Below, one piece after another: positions 1 to 7,206 of a DNA stretch of 10,517 nucleotides. The translations under genes were made by a program, and so were the position numbers. Under the pieces are notes generated by a model. It was not told the DNA's origin. It did not search any database and saw nothing but the letters and a program-made list of their open reading frames with translations. Origin of the DNA: JBEBXQ01 sp040391535. Its GTDB lineage: Bacteria; Bacteroidota; Bacteroidia; Cytophagales; Spirosomataceae. The DNA lies in contig JBEBXQ010000153.1 in the NCBI GenBank assembly GCA_040391535.1, forward strand, positions 1-10,517, read 5' to 3'. Within the stretch, counting starts at the first letter, position 1; every line of letters starts with the position of its first letter.

Positions 1-28
1 CAGGCAACGAATACCGGACCCGGTTATG

Positions 29-1309
29 TTATATTATTTTTTCTAATCTAAGTTTATAAATTACGAGTGACTGGCACAATACAATGAATCCACACAAAAC
101 AGTCATTACCGTTTTCAGTTCCAGCCAGCTTCCTCCTTTCAGAAACAGGATATAAAAACCTTCCAGGCACCATCTTAACGGCGAAACCATCCCTATCGTC
201 TGCATGAATGAAGGCATCATAAAAGAAGGCACCCATATCCCGCCTATGGCCCCGAAAATAATAATGGTTACAGCACCGAAACCATTGGCCTGCTCCTGGG
301 TATGTGCAAACGACCCGATCAGCATTGCATAACTTACCGCTGCCATACCACTCAAAAGAATCATCACCAGCATGGACAGAAAGCCGGCAGGTAATGAGAG
401 CACAGGCAATCCGATTTGCGGCAGCAATGTCATCCCCATCGTAAAGGTCAGCAACACCTGCAGAATGGCTACCAGCAAATAAACAATAAATTTTCCACTC
501 ATCACATAGATAAAACTGGTGGGCATGGTTTTCAGGCGGAGAAAACTACCGTTGACTCTTTCTCTTACGATATTGCCGCCTAAGGAAATGACCATAAAAA
601 ACATGGCAAAAATAGTCCAGGCGGGCACATTATGTTGTGTAGAATTGGGATTCTTAACGGCATCATCACGGTTGGCCACTACCGGCACAATCCCTACCTG
701 GTTTGTCAGCATCTTATCCTTTAGTGCCCCTGCTCCTTTTTCAGCCTCCAGGTCACCATACAGTTTTTCAATGACCATTCCTATTTCTACCTTCGACAGG
801 TATGACCTGAGAATATTCATCACAGAAAAGCTATAGTTTTCCTGCATCACAGGGTCATAAAAAAATGAAATATCCGGCATGCTGACTGGTTTACTGTTCT
901 CAGACAATTCGCTGATTCCAAGATCTTTCATCATCAGGTCGCTTACCTGCTGTGCATTGGCGTCAATTCCGCCCGTAAAATTTTCAGGAATATAAACTGC
1001 AATGAGTTTTCCTTTCGAAAGCAGTTCGCCTTTCAGTTCCTCTTTCTGTAAACTGCTGTCTTCTGTAATTTCAAACAATCCAGAGTCACGCAGCTGTGAC
1101 ACGAACTGGTTTCCCTCCCCACCCTTATCGTGATTTACAATCAGAATCGGAATCTGATTGTCATTTACTATTTTGTAAGCACTATCCTGTATAACGGTTA
1201 TAATAAAAACCAGCAACAGCGGCATTACAAAGAGAATCAGCAAGCCCGTTTTATCGCTGTACAGCAATAATAATTCCTTTTTAACAGAGGCCAGCAGTCT
1301 GTATATCAT
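29..1309 (-). CDS. ABC-2 type transporter permease (DrrB/YhhJ-like)
   Basis: Inner-membrane subunit of an ABC-2 family exporter, 426 aa, complete. I see one N-terminal membrane segment (about 22-41), a long soluble, presumably periplasmic domain (about 42-228), and five more hydrophobic segments (about 229-248, 272-296, 308-333, 343-361 and 398-420). This is the ABC2_membrane_3 layout. The RERVNGSF...MP stretch (249-263), just after the second segment, matches the conserved cytoplasmic loop of ABC-2 permeases. The ATG lies one base after the TAG stop of the ATPase gene, so the two are almost certainly co-translated partners. It is the last gene of the eight-gene minus-strand operon visible here. 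Permease/ATPase pairs of this kind accompany dialkylresorcinol/flexirubin genes in Bacteroidota, so export or outward movement of the pigment or its lipid precursor is likely. That substrate is inferred from context, not visible in the protein. Confidence 0.93.
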   Translation of the reverse strand: MIYRLLASVKKELLLLYSDKTGLLILFVMPLLLVFIITVIQDSAYKIVNDNQIPILIVNHDKGGEGNQFVSQLRDSGLFEITEDSSLQKEELKGELLSKGKLIAVYIPENFTGGIDANAQQVSDLMMKDLGISELSENSKPVSMPDISFFYDPVMQENYSFSVMNILRSYLSKVEIGMVIEKLYGDLEAEKGAGALKDKMLTNQVGIVPVVANRDDAVKNPNSTQHNVPAWTIFAMFFMVISLGGNIVRERVNGSFLRLKTMPTSFIYVMSGKFIVYLLVAILQVLLTFTMGMTLLPQIGLPVLSLPAGFLSMLVMILLSGMAAVSYAMLIGSFAHTQEQANGFGAVTIIIFGAIGGIWVPSFMMPSFMQTIGMVSPLRWCLEGFYILFLKGGSWLELKTVMTVLCGFIVLCQSLVIYKLRLEKII

Positions 1310-1310
1310 C

Positions 1311-2060
1311 CTAATCGCGGTATTCCTCGCCTGTTAATGCAATAAACAATGACTGAAGGTCCGGTTTTTCATGCTGTTTAAGCAATCTGTCCATTTCACC
1401 TTCTGCAATCACCACCCCATGATCTACCAGAGCGATGTAATCACAAAATTCCTGTGCTTCTGATAAATGATGAGAGGTATAGACGATAGTGGTTCCGGAA
1501 CGGTTAATTTCCTTCAGAAACCGGATAATCGAGTTTTTACTCTGTACGTCTACACCTACAGTAGGCTCATCCAGAAACAGGAAGGATGGTCTGTGCAAAA
1601 TCCCCAGTGCCAGGTTTACACGTCTTTTCATTCCTCCTGAGAAAGTCTGTATACGCTGACCTATCACATTTTCCAGTCCCAGTACAGGCATCAGTTCATC
1701 AATTCTTTCGGCAATAGCCGGTTTAGACATGCGGTACATGGCACCGAAATATTCCAGATTCTGGTGTAAAGTCAGTTCCGGATAAAAGGCAAAATCCTGA
1801 GGAACAAAGCCGATCAGTGAGCGGGTTTTGTCCGGTTTCACCGGTTCATTATCCTTAAAAAAAACAATCTTCCCTGCTGATGGTGAAAATATACCGCACA
1901 TGATGGAGATCAGGGTTGTTTTTCCGGCACCGTTAGGACCAAGCAAACCAAAAATATCGCCTTCTTCAATATCCAGACTAACTCCCGTCAGACTATCCTT
2001 TGTTGCATTGGGATACCGTTTGGAAACGGCTTCCAGACGAATAGCTACGTTCCTTTCCAT
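1311..2060 (-). CDS. ABC transporter ATP-binding protein
   Basis: Cytoplasmic ATPase, 249 aa, that powers the permease encoded directly downstream. All nucleotide-binding motifs are intact: Walker A GPNGAGKT (41-48), Q-loop Gln88, ABC signature FSGGMKRR (140-147), Walker B LFLDEP (161-166), D-loop around 168-171 and switch His197 in YTSHHLSEA. It resembles the CcmA/DrrA-type ATPases that pair with ABC-2 exporters. The ATG follows the TAA of the BtrH-like gene by 2 bp, and the junction TAAGGATG places an AAGG ribosome-binding stretch on top of that stop codon, which suggests translational coupling. The stop lies 1 bp before the permease start. The function as an exporter ATPase is secure. The cargo (dialkylresorcinol or flexirubin-type lipid) is inferred only from the operon. 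Confidence 0.95.
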   Translation of the reverse strand: MERNVAIRLEAVSKRYPNATKDSLTGVSLDIEEGDIFGLLGPNGAGKTTLISIMCGIFSPSAGKIVFFKDNEPVKPDKTRSLIGFVPQDFAFYPELTLHQNLEYFGAMYRMSKPAIAERIDELMPVLGLENVIGQRIQTFSGGMKRRVNLALGILHRPSFLFLDEPTVGVDVQSKNSIIRFLKEINRSGTTIVYTSHHLSEAQEFCDYIALVDHGVVIAEGEMDRLLKQHEKPDLQSLFIALTGEEYRD

Positions 2061-2062
2061 CC

Positions 2063-3085
2063 TTACAACTTTAATTTATCCAATCTCCGGAACGCTGCCT
2101 TTTCTATTTCTTTTATTTCAAGAAGCCGGTCTGCAATTTCATTGAAATCTGACTGAGACGATAACCTGCCTTTATAGACTCCGGCCATTTGAATAGCACT
2201 GTCACGCCAGCGGTCTCCTGCTCTGGTAAATTCTTCTGAAACTGATATCAGTTCATCCATTTTCAGGTATTCAGCTGCTTCTTCCAGAAATGCTGCATAT
2301 AAAAACCTGAATCCGCCCCCGCCGGTACCTATTTCTTCCTGCATCCTGACAATCTGCCCCAGATACAACCCAGCCTTTTTAAGGCCGAGCTGGTCGCGCC
2401 ATTTACGGATTCTGCCGGCAGTATAGCTGATCCCGGACACACCGGCGATGGGGCCGGGGATTCTGATCATATCCCTGACCTCCCTTCTGATCCCGTTTCT
2501 GATTCCCTTGATAATCATTTCTTCATTAACCTCCCCGAACCTTACAGGATGATAGGCCTGCCCGCGCGGCGCCAGAGTACCTTTGGCAAAACGGACTTTC
2601 ATCAGTTCTTCTTCAGTAAGCTCCGTTACTGTTTCCATTATCGGGTCGCTGATGAGGTATTTCCCGCCATTTTTACCAAAAACAATCAGGTTATGCGCAT
2701 TAAAATGGAAACGGTACTCCCTGGGAAAATAAGGCAGATGGAACACACCAACCTGGCAACCTACCGGAATTCCTCTCCCGATCAGATCATCTACATAATC
2801 CTTTGCCTTTGCTTCACTGCTGAATTTTTTCCTCTCAATACTTACACCCAAAGCTTTGCATGTCCGGCTGAAAATCGCACCTGGCATAGTACGAAAAGAA
2901 ATAGCAGGCCCATTGCTCAGACTTAAAAAAGGGATATGGACATAAAACAAACCGGAGCCCATGCCAAATGCCAGCGGCTCAGTTATAAAATCAAGACCAT
3001 AATTACGCAACAGGCTCGTCGTCACACCGTTTTCACAATGCGCGGCCTGAATATGATTAAACTCCCTGTTCAATATTTCCGTCAA
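2063..3085 (-). CDS. BtrH N-terminal domain / DUF4872-like protein, putative carrier-protein-dependent acyltransferase
   Basis: 340 aa from the outermost start. The N-terminal half (about 10-155) resembles the BtrH N-terminal domain, a papain-like fold. It has a probable nucleophile Cys17 in AAHCENG, His131 in HFNAHNLIVFG and Asp147 in YLISDP, spaced as a Cys-His-Asp triad. The C-terminal half (about 165-340) is helical and matches the DUF4872 type. BtrH itself transfers an aminoacyl group from a carrier protein to an aminoglycoside in butirosin synthesis. Here, next to dar genes, an acyl transfer to a resorcinol hydroxyl is a reasonable inference. The start is unusual. No ATG exists before residue 42, which is beyond the Cys, and stops lie just upstream. 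Translation must therefore begin at a non-ATG codon: TTG at 3085, or TTG at 3073 (four codons later, with GGA close in front). The gene overlaps the preceding one by 17-29 bases, which suggests coupled translation. Confidence 0.85.
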   Translation of the reverse strand: MTEILNREFNHIQAAHCENGVTTSLLRNYGLDFITEPLAFGMGSGLFYVHIPFLSLSNGPAISFRTMPGAIFSRTCKALGVSIERKKFSSEAKAKDYVDDLIGRGIPVGCQVGVFHLPYFPREYRFHFNAHNLIVFGKNGGKYLISDPIMETVTELTEEELMKVRFAKGTLAPRGQAYHPVRFGEVNEEMIIKGIRNGIRREVRDMIRIPGPIAGVSGISYTAGRIRKWRDQLGLKKAGLYLGQIVRMQEEIGTGGGGFRFLYAAFLEEAAEYLKMDELISVSEEFTRAGDRWRDSAIQMAGVYKGRLSSQSDFNEIADRLLEIKEIEKAAFRRLDKLKL

Positions 3086-3473
3086 AATCTATCAGTTCCT
3101 GAAGTGATATTTCAAATGCTTTTGCATATTTCAAAAGCGTCTTTTCACTCAAATTTTTAAAAACATCCGGTTTAAGGTGTCTTTTTATGGTAAAGCTCCA
3201 AAAACCGGTATAGTCCGCAATTACAGGCATATCCATCAGCCGCAGCGCCATGAAATAATGGATAGGACTTTTCTCGCCTTTCCTCACCGATTCTGCCGCT
3301 TCCCTGATCTGTAAGTTCACCCCTTCCCAGGCATTATCCAGTGCTTCTGCCTTTACCGACCACCCTTTACTCAGTGCTGTTTCATACTTCCCCTGCTCAT
3401 TTTTTACATAGCAAAGCTCACGGGTATATCTCGACAAGGCTCCGGGGTCCTGCGGAAGGTCTTCCTTTTTCAT
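3057..3473 (-). CDS. Conserved hypothetical protein with degenerate XRE-like HTH tail
   Basis: 138 aa from the ATG at 3473, which lies 1 bp past the ketosynthase stop. A longer reading would need a TTG at 3482 inside that gene. I recognise it as a small conserved protein that sits beside dar genes in Bacteroidota flexirubin loci; its biochemical role is not known to me. It begins with MKKEDLPQDP and has no signal peptide, membrane segment or cysteine cluster, so it is probably cytoplasmic. The last 55 or so residues read like a divergent Cro/C1-type helix-turn-helix. The string VIADYTGFW (about 83-91) resembles the first two helices, and the closing LLKYAKAFEISLQELIDFD resembles helices 4-5 of XRE domains. 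The usual polar recognition-helix pattern is not obvious, so DNA binding is only a suggestion. The 3' end overlaps the non-ATG start of the BtrH-like gene. Confidence 0.82.
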   Translation of the reverse strand: MKKEDLPQDPGALSRYTRELCYVKNEQGKYETALSKGWSVKAEALDNAWEGVNLQIREAAESVRKGEKSPIHYFMALRLMDMPVIADYTGFWSFTIKRHLKPDVFKNLSEKTLLKYAKAFEISLQELIDFDGNIEQGV

Positions 3474-3474
3474 T

Positions 3475-4617
3475 TTATACAACTGTCAATAAAGCAAACA
3501 CATAAGAAAAACGGGCACTTTCAGGTACTGCCAGCAATATTTTCTCTCCCTGTTTCAGCTTACCGCTGTTGAAGAGTTCTTCCAGCATCAGATATACAGA
3601 AGCAGCCCCAACGTTCCCTACCCGATCCAGGTTGATAAACCATTTTTCCATGGGAATAGGAGTACCGTTGGCTTCCAGCACTTCAAAAATTTTATCCTGA
3701 AAAAAGAAACTGGAAATATGGGGCAGAAAATGATCTATTTCACCGGAGGGTACATTTTTACTTTCAAGAACAGATTTCATTTTGTTAAAGCCCAACGGCA
3801 CAATCTTTTCCTTCAGCATTTTAAAATCCTGTTTGATACTCAGCAGGGAATTTTCCTTAATGCCGTCAGGTGAATAATCCTTGAAGCTTTTAAACTCCCC
3901 TTCCTCGCCTTTTTCTCCTGCCATATACATACAGACCTCTTCCTGATTGGCATAAGAGCATCCCTCAATCCAGTCAATCCGTAATGACAAACCAACCGGA
4001 CTGGCCTGATCCTGAACCAGCACAGCACCTGCGCCGTCTGATAACATCCAGCGAAGAAAATCCTTATCAAATGCGATATAAGGATTCTGTTCAAGTTCAA
4101 TCAGCTTCTGTACTTCATCTTCAAACTGCTCATGGCGGAGCGAAATGGCGAAGCGTTCAGAAGCAGCTGACACTGCCATTTTCTTTTCACCCAGCCGCAC
4201 CGACATCCATGCATATTTTAAAGCATGCATTCCTGCACAACATACACCTGAAGGTGATACCACTTCAACAGATTTTGTTTCCGGCAATTTACCGTGTACC
4301 ATTACGCCATGTGAAGGCATGATCTGGTCGGGGCTGGAAGTTCCTACACTCAGAAGGTCGACAGAAGCCAGTCTTTCAGGGTCATCCTTAAACAGATTTC
4401 TGATGGCTGCTGCGGCCATATCGGCATTACTATGGGTGGTTTCTCCTTGTTTGTTGAATGAATAGTAACGGTTTTTGATACCATTATTTCTCAAAACGAT
4501 TTGTTTGGAGCGTGATGGCTTACCGTTGATATAACCGAGGTATTGCTCCATTTCGTCATTAGAAACGGGTTCATTCGGTAAAAATCGGGCAATATGAGTA
4601 ATATAAGCTTCTGACAT
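3475..4617 (-). CDS. darB: Beta-ketoacyl-ACP synthase III family ketosynthase, DarB-type
   Basis: 380 aa thiolase-fold ketosynthase. The catalytic set is complete: Cys127 in GVCCAGM, His300 in FLPHISS and Asn335 in GNVGAAS, in the order and spacing of KAS III enzymes. It is longer than housekeeping FabH (about 320-330 aa) and lies next to a DarA-type gene. This points to the DarB branch, whose members condense two fatty-acid-derived beta-ketoacyl/enoyl thioesters and cyclise them to 2,5-dialkylcyclohexane-1,3-diones, the precursors of dialkylresorcinols. The ATG is 2 bp beyond the DarA-type stop and the TAA is 1 bp before the next gene, so it is central to the operon. The assignment to the KAS III superfamily is firm. 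The dialkylresorcinol role rests on family resemblance and on the neighbour, and the chain lengths used cannot be read from the sequence. Confidence 0.9.
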   Translation of the reverse strand: MSEAYITHIARFLPNEPVSNDEMEQYLGYINGKPSRSKQIVLRNNGIKNRYYSFNKQGETTHSNADMAAAAIRNLFKDDPERLASVDLLSVGTSSPDQIMPSHGVMVHGKLPETKSVEVVSPSGVCCAGMHALKYAWMSVRLGEKKMAVSAASERFAISLRHEQFEDEVQKLIELEQNPYIAFDKDFLRWMLSDGAGAVLVQDQASPVGLSLRIDWIEGCSYANQEEVCMYMAGEKGEEGEFKSFKDYSPDGIKENSLLSIKQDFKMLKEKIVPLGFNKMKSVLESKNVPSGEIDHFLPHISSFFFQDKIFEVLEANGTPIPMEKWFINLDRVGNVGAASVYLMLEELFNSGKLKQGEKILLAVPESARFSYVFALLTVV

Positions 4618-4619
4618 CT

Positions 4620-5528
4620 TTATTTTAAATCAACACTACAATAATAATCCTTTTTTCTTTTTAAAGTATTACCCGTAAAAGGCCTGATCAATACACTATA
4701 GAGGGTAAACAGAATGGGGGCTGCTATAAATAATGCTGTAAGCAGATAGTATTTGAAGGCTGAAACCAGAAACTTTCTCTTTCCCGGTGTGGTGCCCTGC
4801 GATTTAATAAGTTTTGCCCAGATACGGAAAAGCCGCTTGGCTCTTTCTTCTATAAAAACGATTTCGGTAGGTAACTGAATAATACCCGGGCCCAGCAATT
4901 TTTCCTGTAATCCTTCATAATTATTCAGCCTGTAGGCTTCAGCAGCAATTTCGCCAAGCTGCTCTGCGCTGCTCACGTCTTCTCTGCTTACACCGGGTAA
5001 AGGAAAGATCCCCCATTTCCTGTCCTTTTTTCCTCCGATCAGCCAATGAAAAATAGTAACCACACTTACATGGTTATTATTTCTGTCAACCAGCGGTATA
5101 TTTCCAACCAGTCTTGCACCACTGTCGCGCAGCCTTTTCTTTATACTTTCCTGTGAATTGAGCCACATATTCCGGCACCCGCTGATCGTAATCACGGGCG
5201 TATCCTTCAGCAGCTTTTGAAATTCGGGGAGCTGCAGCAAAGAGCTGGCAGGCAGAGACGGAGACAAAAACCAGGGTTGATAGCCTAGTATAATCAAATC
5301 GTACTTCTCCTGCTTAAAGTCAATTTTCTTTAAGGGAACAGGCTCTTCACAAACCGTTTCAGGCATAGCATCAAAGAATACATCTGTACTCCATGGAAAC
5401 GGGAACGGAGTTTCCGGTTCATAACGGACCCGGTCAATCAGTTCTGCCGGGAACGGCTTCAGAAAATTGCTGATAATCTCATCCAGCTGACCCGTCTGAG
5501 AAAAACTTATAGTTAATATTTTTAGCAT
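4620..5528 (-). CDS. darA: DarA-type dialkylresorcinol biosynthesis protein (flavodoxin-like fold, C-terminal membrane segment)
   Basis: 302 aa. The sequence matches the family that Bacteroidota genomes label 'dialkylresorcinol condensing enzyme DarA'. Recognisable stretches are LTISFSQTGQ at the N-terminus, FPFPWSTDVFFDAMPE (43-58), DLIILGYQPWFLSPS (77-91), ISGCRNMW (115-122) and GNIPLVDRNNN (142-152). S8-x-S-Q-T-G-Q is a flavodoxin-type phosphate-binding loop, and the alternating beta/alpha pattern fits an FMN-binding Rossmann-like fold. Residues about 260-281 form one strongly hydrophobic segment followed by a basic tail (RKK), suggesting attachment to the inner membrane by the C-terminus. 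It is paired with the ketosynthase 2 bp downstream. A redox role, aromatising the cyclohexanedione to the resorcinol, fits the fold better than carbon-carbon condensation. Gene names for the dar set differ between organisms, so the symbol follows database usage for Bacteroidota. Confidence 0.87.
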   Translation of the reverse strand: MLKILTISFSQTGQLDEIISNFLKPFPAELIDRVRYEPETPFPFPWSTDVFFDAMPETVCEEPVPLKKIDFKQEKYDLIILGYQPWFLSPSLPASSLLQLPEFQKLLKDTPVITISGCRNMWLNSQESIKKRLRDSGARLVGNIPLVDRNNNHVSVVTIFHWLIGGKKDRKWGIFPLPGVSREDVSSAEQLGEIAAEAYRLNNYEGLQEKLLGPGIIQLPTEIVFIEERAKRLFRIWAKLIKSQGTTPGKRKFLVSAFKYYLLTALFIAAPILFTLYSVLIRPFTGNTLKRKKDYYCSVDLK

Positions 5529-5566
5529 ATCAATAGGATACGAGCATTCATAATCCGGAAAACCAC

Positions 5567-6073
5567 CTATCTGCTGCCGGGGGTCAATATTTCATTGTCC
5601 TTCAATGCTTCCGACGTCTTTCCATAATTCCGGATTTCGGATTTCAGTGACTTATCAAGTTCATTAAACTGATCTACAATCAGGTTTTTATCTTCTTCTA
5701 TATTTTTATGGTACTTCAGTATCCTGGGGGCATTTTCCTGAATGATTAACCTCAACAGCCTGTATTCAGCATTATCAGGATTTTCTTCTATAATACTCTC
5801 CAACATGACCGCCCCCTCCTTAAAGGTTTTTAATTTCACCCCTGGTGCCACTTTCATCAGCCCAGCCCTTTTCATCGACAGCGCACCTATGTATGCCTTA
5901 TACAGCTGATTGTCGTTGTCTTTTTTAAGCTGAACTACCAATTGGTCTATGGCTTCGACAGATTCACCCGCTAAAGCCCCATAAAGTTCCTTTCTGTTGA
6001 AAGCATCCTGAAAAGACGCCATCAATACCAATAACAAGGTACAGTAAACCCATATGAATTTTCCTGCAAGCAT
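5567..6073 (-). CDS. Small exported or membrane-anchored helical protein of unknown function
   Basis: 168 aa. The N-terminus has Lys5 followed by a hydrophobic stretch (about 6-20), consistent with a Sec signal peptide or a single membrane anchor. No lipobox cysteine is placed for lipidation; the Cys at about 11 is inside the core. The remainder is charged and predicted helical, with repeats reminiscent of TPR units: LYGALAGESVEAIDQLVVQL (30-49), YKAYIGALSMKRAG (58-71), and a segment around 90-105 containing NPDNAEYRLLRL. I remember similar small proteins beside dar genes in Bacteroidota, but no function is known to me. The start ATG is 3 bp after the methyltransferase stop and the stop is 38 bp before the DarA-type gene, so it is co-transcribed with both. 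A periplasmic scaffolding or chaperone role in pigment assembly is possible, but that is a guess. Confidence 0.82.
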   Translation of the reverse strand: MLAGKFIWVYCTLLLVLMASFQDAFNRKELYGALAGESVEAIDQLVVQLKKDNDNQLYKAYIGALSMKRAGLMKVAPGVKLKTFKEGAVMLESIIEENPDNAEYRLLRLIIQENAPRILKYHKNIEEDKNLIVDQFNELDKSLKSEIRNYGKTSEALKDNEILTPGSR

Positions 6074-6076
6074 ATT

Positions 6077-7135
6077 TTATTTTTTACGGCAAGCCAGAAT
6101 CGTATGATAACTATCTCCAATTAACGCAAATTCTTCTGTAATTTCAAGACCGGCTTTTTCAATCAGCACTTTCATCGCGTCAACGGTATACATCTTACTG
6201 TTACCATTGGCCATAATTGTAAAATATAGCGAGGTAGCTACCAGACTGTATGCCGCCGCCGGGTATTTCTGATTATCAATAAACGGCTCCATGATGTAGA
6301 TGATGGTATGCTCATCAGAAGCATTCCGCACATTTTCAAGAATGGCCAGGATCTCATCTTCCGAAAAGCAATCCAGAAACTGGCTCATCCATATTACATC
6401 CGCGCCACCGGGAATAGCCTGCGTAGTATCGAGCAGATCGATCTGATGAAAACCGATCCGGTCTGATAATCCTCTTTCTTCTACATTTTTACGTGCAGAA
6501 GCCAGCTGACCTGGCAGATCAAGGATTTTCACGTGTACGTCAGGGTTGTACTCACAACAGGCCATAGACCATTTGCCGGTATTTCCGCCGATATCAAACA
6601 GGAGTCTGGGTTGGGTACGGAATACGATTTCGAGGGCATTCGGGAAGGCCCCGTCTGAATAGTAATGGTCAAAATTGAGCCAGGATGTTCGGGCCGGCTC
6701 AGGAAATGTCGCCAATCCCTCATATAAAGTAGGCCAGTCACCCAGTACTTTCAATCCTTCCGGTTTACCGTTTACAATACTTTCGGTCATATAATCAGCT
6801 CCCTGATAGCAGACATCCTTCATAAAATGAAGATTGACATTTGTCATTTCATCTTTAAGCAGAAAGAATCCGGTTTTGGTAATTTTAAATTTACCTCCTC
6901 CTATCTCATCAATCACATCAATGATCTGGGCAGCCTCTGTAAGCACCTTTACACCGTATAATGATACGCCGGTCTGTTTGCTGATCTCTTCTACGGTAAT
7001 CCCCCCTCTGTGCCTGGAAATCATTTCAAGAATTCCGAGTTTTTTCATGGCTACGACTGCCTGAAAATAGAGCGGGCCAAATACAATCTTATGGGCTTCA
7101 TGTTTTGCCTCCAGGGCGGTAATCTCTTTACTCAT
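6077..7135 (-). CDS. SAM-dependent methyltransferase, O-methyltransferase family 2 fold, lacking the usual catalytic His
   Basis: 352 aa, two parts. The N-terminal winged-helix dimerisation domain (about 15-100) contains GGITVEEISKQTGVS, and the C-terminal Rossmann domain (about 145-350) binds S-adenosylmethionine. Visible SAM motifs are LLFDIGGNTGKWS (178-190), the acidic Asp206 in KILDLPG at the end of the second strand, and IMEPF (281-285). In classical small-molecule O-methyltransferases a His in the xLHDW motif deprotonates the substrate hydroxyl; here the aligned string is SQFLDCFSEDE, with Asp255 in its place. The mechanism may therefore differ, and ring C-methylation of the flexirubin aryl head is attractive because such pigments often carry an aryl methyl group. 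This is the first gene of the eight-gene operon, lying downstream of an intrinsic terminator. Family membership is certain; the substrate and the site of methylation are inferred. Confidence 0.88.
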   Translation of the reverse strand: MSKEITALEAKHEAHKIVFGPLYFQAVVAMKKLGILEMISRHRGGITVEEISKQTGVSLYGVKVLTEAAQIIDVIDEIGGGKFKITKTGFFLLKDEMTNVNLHFMKDVCYQGADYMTESIVNGKPEGLKVLGDWPTLYEGLATFPEPARTSWLNFDHYYSDGAFPNALEIVFRTQPRLLFDIGGNTGKWSMACCEYNPDVHVKILDLPGQLASARKNVEERGLSDRIGFHQIDLLDTTQAIPGGADVIWMSQFLDCFSEDEILAILENVRNASDEHTIIYIMEPFIDNQKYPAAAYSLVATSLYFTIMANGNSKMYTVDAMKVLIEKAGLEITEEFALIGDSYHTILACRKK

Positions 7136-7206
7136 TGTCTGATCAATACAGCCGCTTCCGGACTGATTCAGTTTACAGGTTTTGTTTTAATATGAACAGT
7201 TGCCAT

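Noticed and set aside
1..28. Short inverted repeat ACCGG-GT-CCGGT after the permease stop
   Set aside because: Five-base arms with a two-base loop and no T run; too short to call a terminator, and the window ends here.
519..836. Plus-strand 105-codon frame opposite the ABC permease
   Set aside because: Antisense to a well-supported membrane protein gene, with no motif or signal of its own.
2549..3160. Two plus-strand frames opposite the BtrH-like gene
   Set aside because: Shadows of a gene with a conserved domain and triad on the minus strand; no ribosome-binding site or domain seen.
3840..4100. Minus-strand reading frame of 86 codons inside the ketosynthase gene
   Set aside because: It overlaps the KAS III gene in another frame, has Arg/Cys-rich composition typical of a shadow frame, and has no start signal or family resemblance.
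3475..4617. Reading the ketosynthase as housekeeping FabH
   Set aside because: It is about 50 residues longer than FabH, diverges around the active site, and lies in an operon with a DarA-type gene rather than with fatty-acid synthesis or rpmF/plsX genes.
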